Positions 1-6,658 of a DNA stretch of 16,601 nt are shown here, one piece after another. Under the pieces are notes generated by a model. That model was not told where the DNA came from. It did not search any database and worked only from the letters and a program-made list of their open reading frames with translations. The stretch is from assembly GCA_902491535.1 (NCBI GenBank), contig CABUHS010000041.1, forward strand, positions 1 through 16,601. The letters run 5' to 3'. Each line of letters begins with the position of its first letter. Within the stretch, counting starts at the first letter, position 1. The position numbers and the translations under genes were made by a program. This DNA comes from an uncultured Eubacteriales bacterium. GTDB taxonomy: Bacteria > Bacillota > Clostridia > Oscillospirales > CAG-272.

Positions 1-111
1 TCTTTTTTCGTTAGGACTTATTTCCCTCTTAGATTACTTCCAGTAGCTTATGATATCGCTCTTTGGCTTATCTACTCGCTTATTTCTTCCCCGTCTCTCG
101 ACGGCTTCGTT
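1..111 (-). ncRNA. 5' part of an unidentified leader or RNA transcript leaving the left edge
   Basis: This is the region transcribed leftward from the strong minus-strand promoter at 112-140. No credible start codon with a ribosome binding site is seen before the window ends. Near its 5' end the transcript forms a 5-bp hairpin (positions 91-95 with 100-104) closed by a GAGA tetraloop of the GNRA type. After that it is purine-rich, with two similar stretches, AGCGAGTAGATAAGC and AGCGATATCATAAGC. It could be the long leader of a gene outside the window or the start of a stand-alone RNA. I do not recognise a known family, and the window edge prevents a decision. Confidence 0.35.
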
Positions 112-140
112 AGTATATCACACTTCTCTTTCTTTGTCAA
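112..140 (-). promoter_or_regulatory. strong sigma-A promoter firing out of the left edge
   Basis: On the minus strand, TTGACA (135-140) is separated by exactly 17 bases from TATACT (112-117). A TG one base upstream of the -10 box makes it an extended -10 promoter. Two more window promoters share the TGA before the -10 box, and the minus promoter at 16437-16465 shares the longer AAGTGTGATA. Expected start is near position 105. Confidence 0.75.
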
Positions 141-169
141 GAGGGTACGGGAAAATAAACCAAAATAGT

Positions 170-198
170 TTTCTCCGAACATAAAACGCCCGGAGAAA
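170..198 (-). terminator. terminator of the SIS-domain gene
   Basis: An 8-bp perfect stem (170-177 with 191-198) with a 13-nt loop lies downstream of the SIS gene on the minus strand. A T-rich but interrupted tail follows (AACTATTTTGG). It sits between the gene and the next minus promoter, so it would separate the two transcripts. Confidence 0.55.
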
Positions 199-253
199 CA
201 GGATACACGTACATCTATTATTATACACACAACAAATTGATATCGCTGATACA

Positions 254-862
254 TTAAATATCAAGACTCTGTTTATTAAGTCTTTCACCTACAGCTCCGC
301 CCGGATGAATAACAGCAAACTGTTCATTACGGTATCCGGTCTCTTCAATAATAGCCGCCTGGAGCGAATGAAATATCATACACAGAGCCGTAGTCGAAGT
401 AGTTCCCTGCGCATTATATTTATCAGTTTCGCGGTTAACATACTGCTTCAAAACAACATCAGCGCCTACCGCGAGAGGAGACTCAAGATTTTCGGTTACT
501 GTAATAACAGAAACTTTTTTCGACTTACATATATCAAGGATAGGCAAAAGCTCTTTGGTTTTTCCTCCGCGTGAAGCAAAAACCATAACATCGCCTTTCT
601 GAAGGAAACCTGTAGCCCCATGCACAGCCTCGGCAGGAGAAATAAATCTGGACGGACGCTCAACACAACAGAGCAAGTGTGAAAAATGCTGACAGATAAT
701 TCCCGAATGTCCGCATCCGCAGGTTCCTATACGCGGAGCTTTACACAAAAGACTAACCGCCTTTTCGAACTGTTCCTCATCAAAATAATCAAGCATTTTT
801 TCTATACATTCAGCTTCTATTTTATATGCTTCTTTTGCATAATTCAAAGATTCAATTTTCAT
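254..862 (-). CDS. SIS-domain phosphosugar isomerase, KpsF/GutQ-like, without CBS domains
   Basis: This 202-residue cytosolic protein is a single sugar isomerase (SIS) domain. Visible landmarks are the glycine-rich phosphosugar loop GTCGCGHSG (46-54), the Ser-rich phosphate-binding turn FASRGGKTKEL (95-105) and the C-terminal motif HPGGAVGERL (186-195). The last of these is close to the HPAGALGRRL-type signature of arabinose-5-phosphate isomerases (KdsD, KpsF, GutQ). Those enzymes are about 320 residues because of a CBS pair at the C-terminus; here the protein ends right after the SIS domain. A Gram-positive has no lipopolysaccharide Kdo pathway, so the substrate is more likely another aldose/ketose phosphate; I cannot tell which. 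The start is supported by GAAAGGAA seven bases upstream. The gene is monocistronic, with its own promoter (940-968) and a hairpin terminator. Confidence 0.8.
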   Translation of the reverse strand: MKIESLNYAKEAYKIEAECIEKMLDYFDEEQFEKAVSLLCKAPRIGTCGCGHSGIICQHFSHLLCCVERPSRFISPAEAVHGATGFLQKGDVMVFASRGGKTKELLPILDICKSKKVSVITVTENLESPLAVGADVVLKQYVNRETDKYNAQGTTSTTALCMIFHSLQAAIIEETGYRNEQFAVIHPGGAVGERLNKQSLDI

Positions 863-939
863 TTCAATATTCCTTTCAGTATATATACCCGGCGCAACGG
901 CATATGAAGATATCCGCGGTTTCCTGCATAATATAATAG

Positions 940-968
940 ATTATACAATATTTTCGCCCCAAAATCAA
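940..968 (-). promoter_or_regulatory. promoter of the SIS-domain gene
   Basis: On the minus strand, TTGATT (963-968), a 17-base spacer and a perfect TATAAT (940-945). Transcription would start near 933, about 70 bases before the start codon at 862. It lies back to back with the yjbQ promoter at 990-1018, so a single regulator bound between them could affect both. Confidence 0.7.
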
Positions 969-989
969 CATTTATTTCCTATCATACAA

Positions 990-1018
990 TTGATTTTTCT
1001 CTTTTATTATGTTATACT
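990..1018 (+). promoter_or_regulatory. promoter of the YjbQ-family gene
   Basis: TTGATT (990-995), a 17-base spacer and TATACT (1013-1018), with TG at 1010-1011 giving an extended -10 element. The predicted start near 1025 leaves only about 15 bases before the ATG at 1040, which has no ribosome binding site. This supports the downstream ATG at 1097 as the real start. Confidence 0.7.
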
Positions 1019-1096
1019 TAAATACGATGTATCATTACCATGACGCATGGTATTCATTACAATCCCAAAAATTCTTTCAGGAGGATTCTATTAATT

Positions 1097-1717
1097 ATGG
1101 AATTCAAGATTTTCCAAAAAGAACTCGAGCTTCAGTCAAGAGGCTGGATCCCCACGTTCCACGATGTATCAAAGGAGATCATTGAGATCGTTGAAGCTTC
1201 AGGTGTTAAAAACGGAACGGTTTGTATCGCTTCTCACCACACCACATGCTCCGTTATGATCCAGGAATGCTCACACGATATTGATTCTTTCGATATTGAG
1301 TATCTGCAGCACGATCTGCTCGACATTATGCGCAAAATGATCCCCGACTTTGCAGATGAGCATCAGTACCGTCACCCCGGCCCGATCCATCTTCAGTTCG
1401 GCAGATACGTTGACGAGCCCGGCGATTTCACCAGTATGAATACAGACGGACATCTCCGCAGTGTATTCTTCGGACGCAGCGAGACAATGACTATCAAAGA
1501 CGGCGTTCTCGACGGCGGTGAATTCGCACATGTTTATTTTGTTGACTGGGATCACGTCCGTGCGCGTCACAGACAGCTCAATGTTACCGTTATGGGAACA
1601 ACAGAGGATGTCGGAGACCGCAAGTGGAACGGCGGTGAGACGATCAATACTCTCCGCAAGTACACAGACGAAGAAAAAGCATATCTCCCGCAGTACACGC
1701 TCCAGCAGCAGAGATAA
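1097..1717 (+). CDS. yjbQ: YjbQ / UPF0047 family protein
   Basis: This 206-residue soluble protein belongs to the YjbQ (UPF0047) family, known from structures as a trimer with conserved histidines and annotated in databases as secondary thiamine-phosphate synthase-like; the physiological role is poorly settled. The family core is visible: GTVCIASHHTTCSVMIQE (40-57), the metal-site region with His-rich YRHPG (91-95), DGHLRSVFFGRSETMTI (117-133) and the strand HVYFVDWDHVRARHRQLNV (145-163). Family members are usually about 130-140 residues; this one has extra sequence around 92-116 and a hydrophilic tail after residue 168. I chose ATG 1097 because AGGAGG (1079-1084) precedes it, whereas the in-frame ATG at 1040 lies almost at the transcription start. 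A strong terminator follows 15 bases after the stop. Confidence 0.82.
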   Translation: MEFKIFQKELELQSRGWIPTFHDVSKEIIEIVEASGVKNGTVCIASHHTTCSVMIQECSHDIDSFDIEYLQHDLLDIMRKMIPDFADEHQYRHPGPIHLQFGRYVDEPGDFTSMNTDGHLRSVFFGRSETMTIKDGVLDGGEFAHVYFVDWDHVRARHRQLNVTVMGTTEDVGDRKWNGGETINTLRKYTDEEKAYLPQYTLQQQR

Positions 1718-1732
1718 GCTCTTACGCATTTT

Positions 1733-1770
1733 ACCCGAAAGCTATCGCAAACAGCTTTCGGGTGTTTTTC
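1733..1770 (+). terminator. rho-independent terminator of yjbQ
   Basis: An 11-bp perfect stem (1733-1743 with 1753-1763) with a 9-nt loop is followed by GTTTTTC. It isolates yjbQ from the downstream sigma-factor gene. Confidence 0.9.
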
Positions 1771-1853
1771 TGTAAATTCTAAAAAGCCCTCCAACACTTA
1801 TACTCCGTCCGACAACTATATAAGTGAACGTTCAGAAAAGCGAGGCACCTTGC

Positions 1854-3470
1854 ATGAAACTATCTGAAGAAATAATAATCAGTTACTCCGAAAAGATCTA
1901 CGGATATGCTTACGGCAAATTGCGCGATCCGGACAAGGCGGGAGATCTCTCTCAGGAAATAATGCTTAATCTGCTGAAATCGTCAGCCAAGAACACCGAA
2001 ACAGACAATCCGGACGGTTTTGTTTATACGGTATGCAGATATACTTTTGCAGGATATCTGCGTAAAAAATACCGTCAAAACAAATACGAAGGTATATGCA
2101 TTGACAATGCAGCCTTTATTCCGTCCGATGAAAGTGTTGAAAATTCGGTAGAGCTGTCAATGATGAAGGAACGGCTTATGCGCGAAATAAGCAGACTCGC
2201 AAAAATCCACAGAGATATTACAGTGATGTTTTATTTTGAAAACATCAGTACCGCTGAGATCGCCGAAAAACTCAACCTGTCCGGAGGAACGGTACGTTGG
2301 TATCTCGGAGAATCACGAAAAAAACTTAAGGAGGGTATTGATATGAACGAAAATTTGAGTTTTAACCCCATAAGAATGTGGGCAGGACACGACGGTTGGT
2401 CATCAGATATGGAAATGAGTGGATTAGGCCGCAATCCGCTTGTAACAAATATCGCCTGGACATGTTATAAAGATGCACTTACAATTGAAGAAATCTCCCG
2501 CGAAACAGGCGTTGCCGCAGTTTATCTGGAATACCATCTGAAGCAGCTTGTTAAGATGGATTACATAAAAAAAACAGGCAGCAAATACCGTACAAACTTC
2601 TATATTCAATCGGTTGAATTAGCCGATAAACACTACGAATATATCACAAACAACGCAGAAGCGCTTACTCAAAGATCTCTTGAAGCCTTGAAATCAAGAC
2701 TTGACGAAATAATATCAATAGGATTTATGGGCAGCGATATCGACCGCGATATACTCATATGGACATTCTACGGCGATATGATGAATACTGCTGTATATAA
2801 ATATCTGAGTACAATAGAAGAAAACGGACGTAAATACAAAGACATTTCAAGACCGATGAGAGCCGACGGCAGCGAGCATTGGGTAAGTGCCGGACTCATG
2901 CCTGATAAATATTATAAGCCGAAAATGTCAAAAGAAGCCGAAGAATTCAAAAATTCATGTTTTATCACAAACGGAGTAAAGACACGCTGTAGTGAAATCG
3001 CACAGTCTTTCCAGCTTGATTACGGAACAGGATGGAGAGAATTCAACGTAGATGAGCTTTGTGAGCTTTGCCATATCCGAGAGATAATTCTCTCCGGACG
3101 TGAAATGAGTAATCATGATAAATTGATCGCCTCAAAAATGGCAAAAGACGGCTATATTGTTATGCAAAAAGGAATTCCTCACATGAACATTCCCTTTATG
3201 ACAGCATCCGAACACGACATTTACAGCAATATCATAAATGAAATTATCACCGACCTCGGAGACAATTTCCTTGCAGAATATATAACCGATTCCGGAAAGC
3301 TTGCAGAATCTGATATACCCGAATATCTCGACAGCGACCTAAGGCTTTATTTCAAATATCAAATTATCAATATGTGGGATTTTTTCCACATGGCAAATTA
3401 CAAAAAAATGCTTAAATTACCCGAAGACCTAAATCATTCCGGCTTCGCCACTATGGTATGGCTCAAGTAA
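1854..3470 (+). CDS. ECF-like sigma-70 factor fused to a winged-helix domain and a long C-terminal extension
   Basis: This 538-residue cytosolic protein begins as a small sigma-70 family factor. Region 2 spans roughly residues 11-75 (core-binding DPDKAGDLSQEIMLNLL, then FVYTVCRYTFAGYLRKK). Region 4 spans about 105-160, with a helix-turn-helix at ISTAEIAEKLNLSGGTVRWYL (131-151). After a short linker there is a second, ArsR/MarR-like winged helix at about 195-250 (ALTIEEISRETGVAAVYLEYHL), then some 290 residues of mixed helical sequence I do not recognise. The ATG at 1854 has GAGG eight bases upstream; an in-frame GTG at 1824 has no such site. A strong ribosome binding site inside the gene precedes in-frame Met164. 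No anti-sigma gene is adjacent, so the extension may be the sensor or inhibitor in cis. That is inference; the sigma domains are clear. Confidence 0.8.
   Translation: MKLSEEIIISYSEKIYGYAYGKLRDPDKAGDLSQEIMLNLLKSSAKNTETDNPDGFVYTVCRYTFAGYLRKKYRQNKYEGICIDNAAFIPSDESVENSVELSMMKERLMREISRLAKIHRDITVMFYFENISTAEIAEKLNLSGGTVRWYLGESRKKLKEGIDMNENLSFNPIRMWAGHDGWSSDMEMSGLGRNPLVTNIAWTCYKDALTIEEISRETGVAAVYLEYHLKQLVKMDYIKKTGSKYRTNFYIQSVELADKHYEYITNNAEALTQRSLEALKSRLDEIISIGFMGSDIDRDILIWTFYGDMMNTAVYKYLSTIEENGRKYKDISRPMRADGSEHWVSAGLMPDKYYKPKMSKEAEEFKNSCFITNGVKTRCSEIAQSFQLDYGTGWREFNVDELCELCHIREIILSGREMSNHDKLIASKMAKDGYIVMQKGIPHMNIPFMTASEHDIYSNIINEIITDLGDNFLAEYITDSGKLAESDIPEYLDSDLRLYFKYQIINMWDFFHMANYKKMLKLPEDLNHSGFATMVWLK
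2328..2345 (+). promoter_or_regulatory. internal ribosome binding site and in-frame start inside the sigma-factor gene
   Basis: AAGGAGG at 2328-2334 is a full match to the anti-Shine-Dalgarno sequence and stands eight bases before an in-frame ATG at 2343. Initiation here would make a separate 375-residue protein (2343-3470) holding the winged helix and C-terminal region but lacking the sigma domains. It is a better site than the one at the gene's own start. The same bases encode a Lys/Glu stretch at the end of region 4, so chance is possible. Confidence 0.5.
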
Positions 3471-3496
3471 GATAACACAAAATCCACTCTAAAACA

Positions 3497-3541
3497 AACT
3501 GCCATGTACAGTAACATTTTAAATGCCTGTACATGGCAGTT
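3497..3541. terminator. bidirectional terminator between convergent genes
   Basis: A 15-bp perfect stem (3497-3511 with 3527-3541) with a 15-nt loop lies between the convergent sigma-factor gene and the M23 endopeptidase gene. The minus-strand side continues TTGTTTTAG and the plus side ATTTCATT, so it suits the leftward transcript better but can serve both. Confidence 0.75.
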
Positions 3542-3564
3542 ATTTCATTAACAATGTATCAAAA

Positions 3565-4965
3565 TTATCCGCCGTATATATCTATAACGATCTCATTTTT
3601 CATATATTCGTAATATCCGAGCGGATCGGTAAGCGCACCGTTTTTACGCACCTCAAAGTGAAGGTGATTTCCTCCGGAATTACCGGTATTACCTACACTG
3701 GCTATCGTATCGCCGCGCGAAACGGTATCGCCTTCAGATACAAACAGCTTTGTACAGTGAGCGTACAATGTCGCATACCCGTTTCCGTGGCTGACTATAA
3801 CATAATTTCCGTAACTCGAATGTTTTCTTGCTGTTATAACAGTTCCGCTCTGTGCCGCTCTGATAGCAGTCCCGGCAGGAGCCGGAATATCAATACCGCG
3901 ATGCGGAACATCGCCCGGACGCTCATAAAGGAATGTCGTACTTACAAGACGCCTTTCGGCTATCGGCCAAAGAAGGTCAATCGAACCGCTGACGGGAGGC
4001 TGAGGAGGCGACGGAGGTTCTGTCTCCGGTTCGGTCTGCGGCTCAGTAACTGCCGTCGAAGGGGGATCCGGTGTCTGATTATTATTCTGAGCAGCTTTTC
4101 TTGATTCCTCCGCCAAACGTTCGCTCTCGGCAATACGGATACTCTCAGCGATTCTCCGGCTTTCGGCGGCTCTGCTTTCTGCCGCAAGACGTTCACGTTC
4201 CTCACGCTCCGCTATCTCGCGGAGCTGCGCTTCGATTTCGGCATTCAGCTCATCTTCTTTTTCCTGAGCCTCACTGCGGAAGCGATTATATGCATCCATA
4301 TCAGATTGAAGAGCAGAAATATAATTTTCGGATTCAGTTCTAAGCGCAGAAAGTCTGTCACTGTCTTCTTTAAGAGATCTTGCAATATCAAGCTGTTCCG
4401 AGCGAAGTATATCCAAAGATTCTTTCTGAATCAAAAAGTCAGAAACGTCGCTTTTAAGCTCATCCATTACGTCGTTCTGATATTTAATCATAGAGCCTAG
4501 GCGGTCAACACTTTCAAGAAAATCAGTAAATGAATCGGATGACAAGGCAAGCTCCAACGGATTAGTACTTCCGTAAAGCTGCATGATCCTGAGCCAGTTC
4601 TTAAAAGAGCCGTATTTATCTTCAATATCAGCTTCAAGCCCGGAAATTACATTTACTGTATCGTCGATCTCACTGTTATACAAAGATATAAGCTCATTTG
4701 TTTTTACAATTTTCTCGGTAATTATCTCTATTTCGCTATCTATCTGAGCTTTCCGTTCGAGAAGACTATCCATTTCACCGCCCATAGATGCAAGCATTTT
4801 ATTATACTCATCTATCTGCTTATTGATAGCTTCAAGTTCCTTTTCCTTGTCACCGACAGACGAGACCGCCGTAAGACGCATACTATGCGACGATATAACC
4901 CCGGAAAAGGCAATTGCAACCGCAAGTACAAATACAGCTGTTTTTCTGTGATATTTTAACGGCAT
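3565..4965 (-). CDS. EnvC/PcsB-like coiled-coil M23 (LytM) endopeptidase, paralog 2
   Basis: This 466-residue exported peptidoglycan hydrolase has an N-terminal signal or anchor segment (about 9-27, TAVFVLAVAIAFSGVISSH). Long coiled coils follow at about 37-115 and 155-290, with the PcsB/CwlO-type helical segment FKNWLRIMQLYGS near 121-133. Then come a Glu/Arg/Ser pseudo-repeat linker (about 255-291), a Pro/Thr/Glu linker (298-325) and a complete M23 domain (about 332-455). Zinc ligands are His355 and Asp359 (HRGID) and His436 (HLHFE); His403 (YAHC) is the catalytic histidine. All are present, so unlike E. coli EnvC it should be an active enzyme. AAAGGAG precedes the ATG by seven bases. It is the second of two tandem paralogs downstream of ftsEX, whose gene products control such proteins in other bacteria. 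Confidence 0.88.
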   Translation of the reverse strand: MPLKYHRKTAVFVLAVAIAFSGVISSHSMRLTAVSSVGDKEKELEAINKQIDEYNKMLASMGGEMDSLLERKAQIDSEIEIITEKIVKTNELISLYNSEIDDTVNVISGLEADIEDKYGSFKNWLRIMQLYGSTNPLELALSSDSFTDFLESVDRLGSMIKYQNDVMDELKSDVSDFLIQKESLDILRSEQLDIARSLKEDSDRLSALRTESENYISALQSDMDAYNRFRSEAQEKEDELNAEIEAQLREIAEREERERLAAESRAAESRRIAESIRIAESERLAEESRKAAQNNNQTPDPPSTAVTEPQTEPETEPPSPPQPPVSGSIDLLWPIAERRLVSTTFLYERPGDVPHRGIDIPAPAGTAIRAAQSGTVITARKHSSYGNYVIVSHGNGYATLYAHCTKLFVSEGDTVSRGDTIASVGNTGNSGGNHLHFEVRKNGALTDPLGYYEYMKNEIVIDIYGG

Positions 4966-4980
4966 AATAATTCTCCTTTC

Positions 4981-5006
4981 GGAAAAACAAGCCTAAACGG
5001 TTTGTT
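4981..5006 (-). terminator. weak hairpin between the two M23 genes
   Basis: On the minus strand, an 8-position stem with one mismatch (4986-4993 with 4999-5006) and a 5-nt loop runs into TTTTCC. It may partly terminate or stabilise the upstream paralog's message, while the downstream gene keeps its own good ribosome binding site. Confidence 0.35.
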
Positions 5007-5035
5007 CTGTATGTCAAATCAACATATGAAGCAAA

Positions 5036-6343
5036 TCAACCATAGTATATAGAGATCGTATATTTGTCTTTCATATATTCATAAAATCCAAGAGGATCGG
5101 TAAGCGCACCGTTTTTATATGTTTCAAAATGAAGATGATTTCCCTGAGAGTTTCCGGTAGTTCCGACCGCGCCTATAGTATCTCCCTTGGCTACACTCTG
5201 TCCTTTAGTAACATAAAGCTTTGAGCAATGCGCATAAAGCGTCGCATACCCGTTTCCGTGGCTGACTATGATATAATAGCCAAAACTGATATGCCATCCT
5301 GCTGTTGTTACGGTACCGCTGTCAGCGGCATATATATTTGTCCCCGAAGGCGCCGGTATATCTATTCCGCGATGATAACTTCCGCGGCATATACCGAAAT
5401 TCGAGCTGACAAGATACTTTCCCTCGACCGGCCAGAAAAACGACGGAAGCTCTCCCGATGCAGTACCGCTGCCGTCTATGCCATCCATAGAACCGCCTGA
5501 TGATGTTGCACCGTTTGGACCGGGATTATTGTTCTGCTGCTGAGCAAGTCTGCGGCTCTCTTCTTCTTTTCTTATTCTTTCCTGTTCAGCCGCTATGGCA
5601 GCAAGTTCATCCTCGATCTGCTTGGCAAGAGCGTCTTCCGCTTCTTTTGCATCCTTAAGATACTGCTCGTACTGAGCCTGATTTTTCTCAAGCTGTTTTA
5701 TGTAGTTCTCCGATTCAGATTGCAGCTCTAAAAGACGTTTATTATCACTCGCCATCTGATCTCTTATCGCAAGCTGTTCGGTACGAAGTTTATCTATCGA
5801 ATCTCTCTGAACTCCGACATCGGCAATATCGCCGCGGATATCCTCCATAACGGTATCCTGATATTTTATCATCGCACCGAGACGTTCTGTATTTTCAAGA
5901 AATCCCACAAACGAATCTGACGACATTATCATGTCAATATAGCTTACATTTCCGAACATCTGCATCGTGCGAAGCCAACTTTTAAAATTCTCATACTTGA
6001 CATCGATCCTTGAATCCATATCAACGATTTCAGAATTTTTATTGCGTATTTCGTTGTCATACTCAGCGATAAGCTCTTCGGTAGAAGCTATTTTACTTTC
6101 GACAAGCTCTATCTGTTTATCAAGTATTTCTTTTCTTTCGAGCGCACCGTTTATTTCATCCTTTGATGCATTTATCGAGTCATTATATGAATCTATTTTT
6201 TTCTGAATTTCAGCAAGCTCGTTTTCTTTATTTTTTACCGATTCTGACGATGCAGCCTGAAGCGATGTCAACGATGCCGTAGAGACACAGACGACAGCGG
6301 CAACAGAAAGCGCCGCGGTAATTTTTATAAAACGTGTTTTCAT
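5036..6343 (-). CDS. EnvC/PcsB-like coiled-coil M23 (LytM) endopeptidase, paralog 1
   Basis: This 435-residue exported wall hydrolase has the same layout as its neighbour. There is a signal peptide (ITAALSVAAVVCVSTASL, about 7-25), then coiled coils at about 33-115 and 150-265 with the conserved helical segment FKSWLRTMQMFGN (120-132). A short Asn/Gly/Ser linker (269-299) leads to an M23 domain (about 303-425). Zinc ligands His324 and Asp328 (HRGID) and His405 (HLHF) and catalytic His372 (YAHC) are intact. I start at the ATG at 6343 because GGAG (6350-6353) precedes it by six bases; an in-frame ATG four codons earlier lacks such spacing. The linker lacks the Arg-Ala-Glu-Ser pseudo-repeats and the Pro/Thr/Glu stretch seen in the other copy. 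Context next to ftsEX suggests regulation by FtsX at the membrane. Confidence 0.88.
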   Translation of the reverse strand: MKTRFIKITAALSVAAVVCVSTASLTSLQAASSESVKNKENELAEIQKKIDSYNDSINASKDEINGALERKEILDKQIELVESKIASTEELIAEYDNEIRNKNSEIVDMDSRIDVKYENFKSWLRTMQMFGNVSYIDMIMSSDSFVGFLENTERLGAMIKYQDTVMEDIRGDIADVGVQRDSIDKLRTEQLAIRDQMASDNKRLLELQSESENYIKQLEKNQAQYEQYLKDAKEAEDALAKQIEDELAAIAAEQERIRKEEESRRLAQQQNNNPGPNGATSSGGSMDGIDGSGTASGELPSFFWPVEGKYLVSSNFGICRGSYHRGIDIPAPSGTNIYAADSGTVTTAGWHISFGYYIIVSHGNGYATLYAHCSKLYVTKGQSVAKGDTIGAVGTTGNSQGNHLHFETYKNGALTDPLGFYEYMKDKYTISIYYG

Positions 6344-6612
6344 TAAAATCTCCATAATTCACCGATGTGAAACACAAACAGATTTCCTCACCGGCTTGAA
6401 ACTATAATTTAGCAGCGGATTTTTACGGAATTTCATTGAGGTACAGCAAAATTCCAACAGATCTGTTCTGAAATCAAAATTCACCGAAATAATATTGAAT
6501 AAATTTCCGCAGCCTTTTATTACCTATAAACAAGAAAGCCGATCCGCAGAGACAGTCAGATAAAAAGGCGTGCCGGAGGATCACATGATATATAAGTCCG
6601 GATATTTATTCT
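6344..6612. other. intergenic region upstream of the M23 genes, with palindromes
   Basis: No gene is seen in this stretch between the ftsX terminator and the M23 genes. It holds a perfect 12-bp palindrome AACAGATCTGTT (6456-6467). Immediately beside it is an inverted repeat GGAATTT/AAATTCC (6427-6433 and 6449-6455). Both sit about 90-125 bases before the M23 start codon and could be operator sites for a regulator of wall hydrolysis. I did not find a convincing sigma-A promoter on either strand. Confidence 0.4.
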
Positions 6613-6652
6613 AAAAAACAAGGGAACGGTTTTAACGATCATACCCGTTCCC
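6613..6652 (-). terminator. terminator of ftsX
   Basis: On the minus strand, an 8-bp stem GGGAACGG/CCGTTCCC (6622-6629 with 6645-6652) with a 15-nt loop is followed by TTGTTTTTTAG. It begins seven bases after the ftsX stop and separates ftsEX from the M23 genes. Confidence 0.8.
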
Positions 6653-6658
6653 GCAGTT

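Noticed and set aside
1040..1096. N-terminal extension of yjbQ from ATG 1040
   Set aside because: It begins about 15 bases after the predicted transcription start without a ribosome binding site, whereas ATG 1097 has AGGAGG.
1271..1729. 152-codon minus-strand frame
   Set aside because: Mirror of yjbQ, which has family motifs, promoter and terminator.
3523..4104. 193-codon plus-strand frame
   Set aside because: Antisense to the M23 domain of a well-supported gene, basic low-quality composition, no ribosome binding site.
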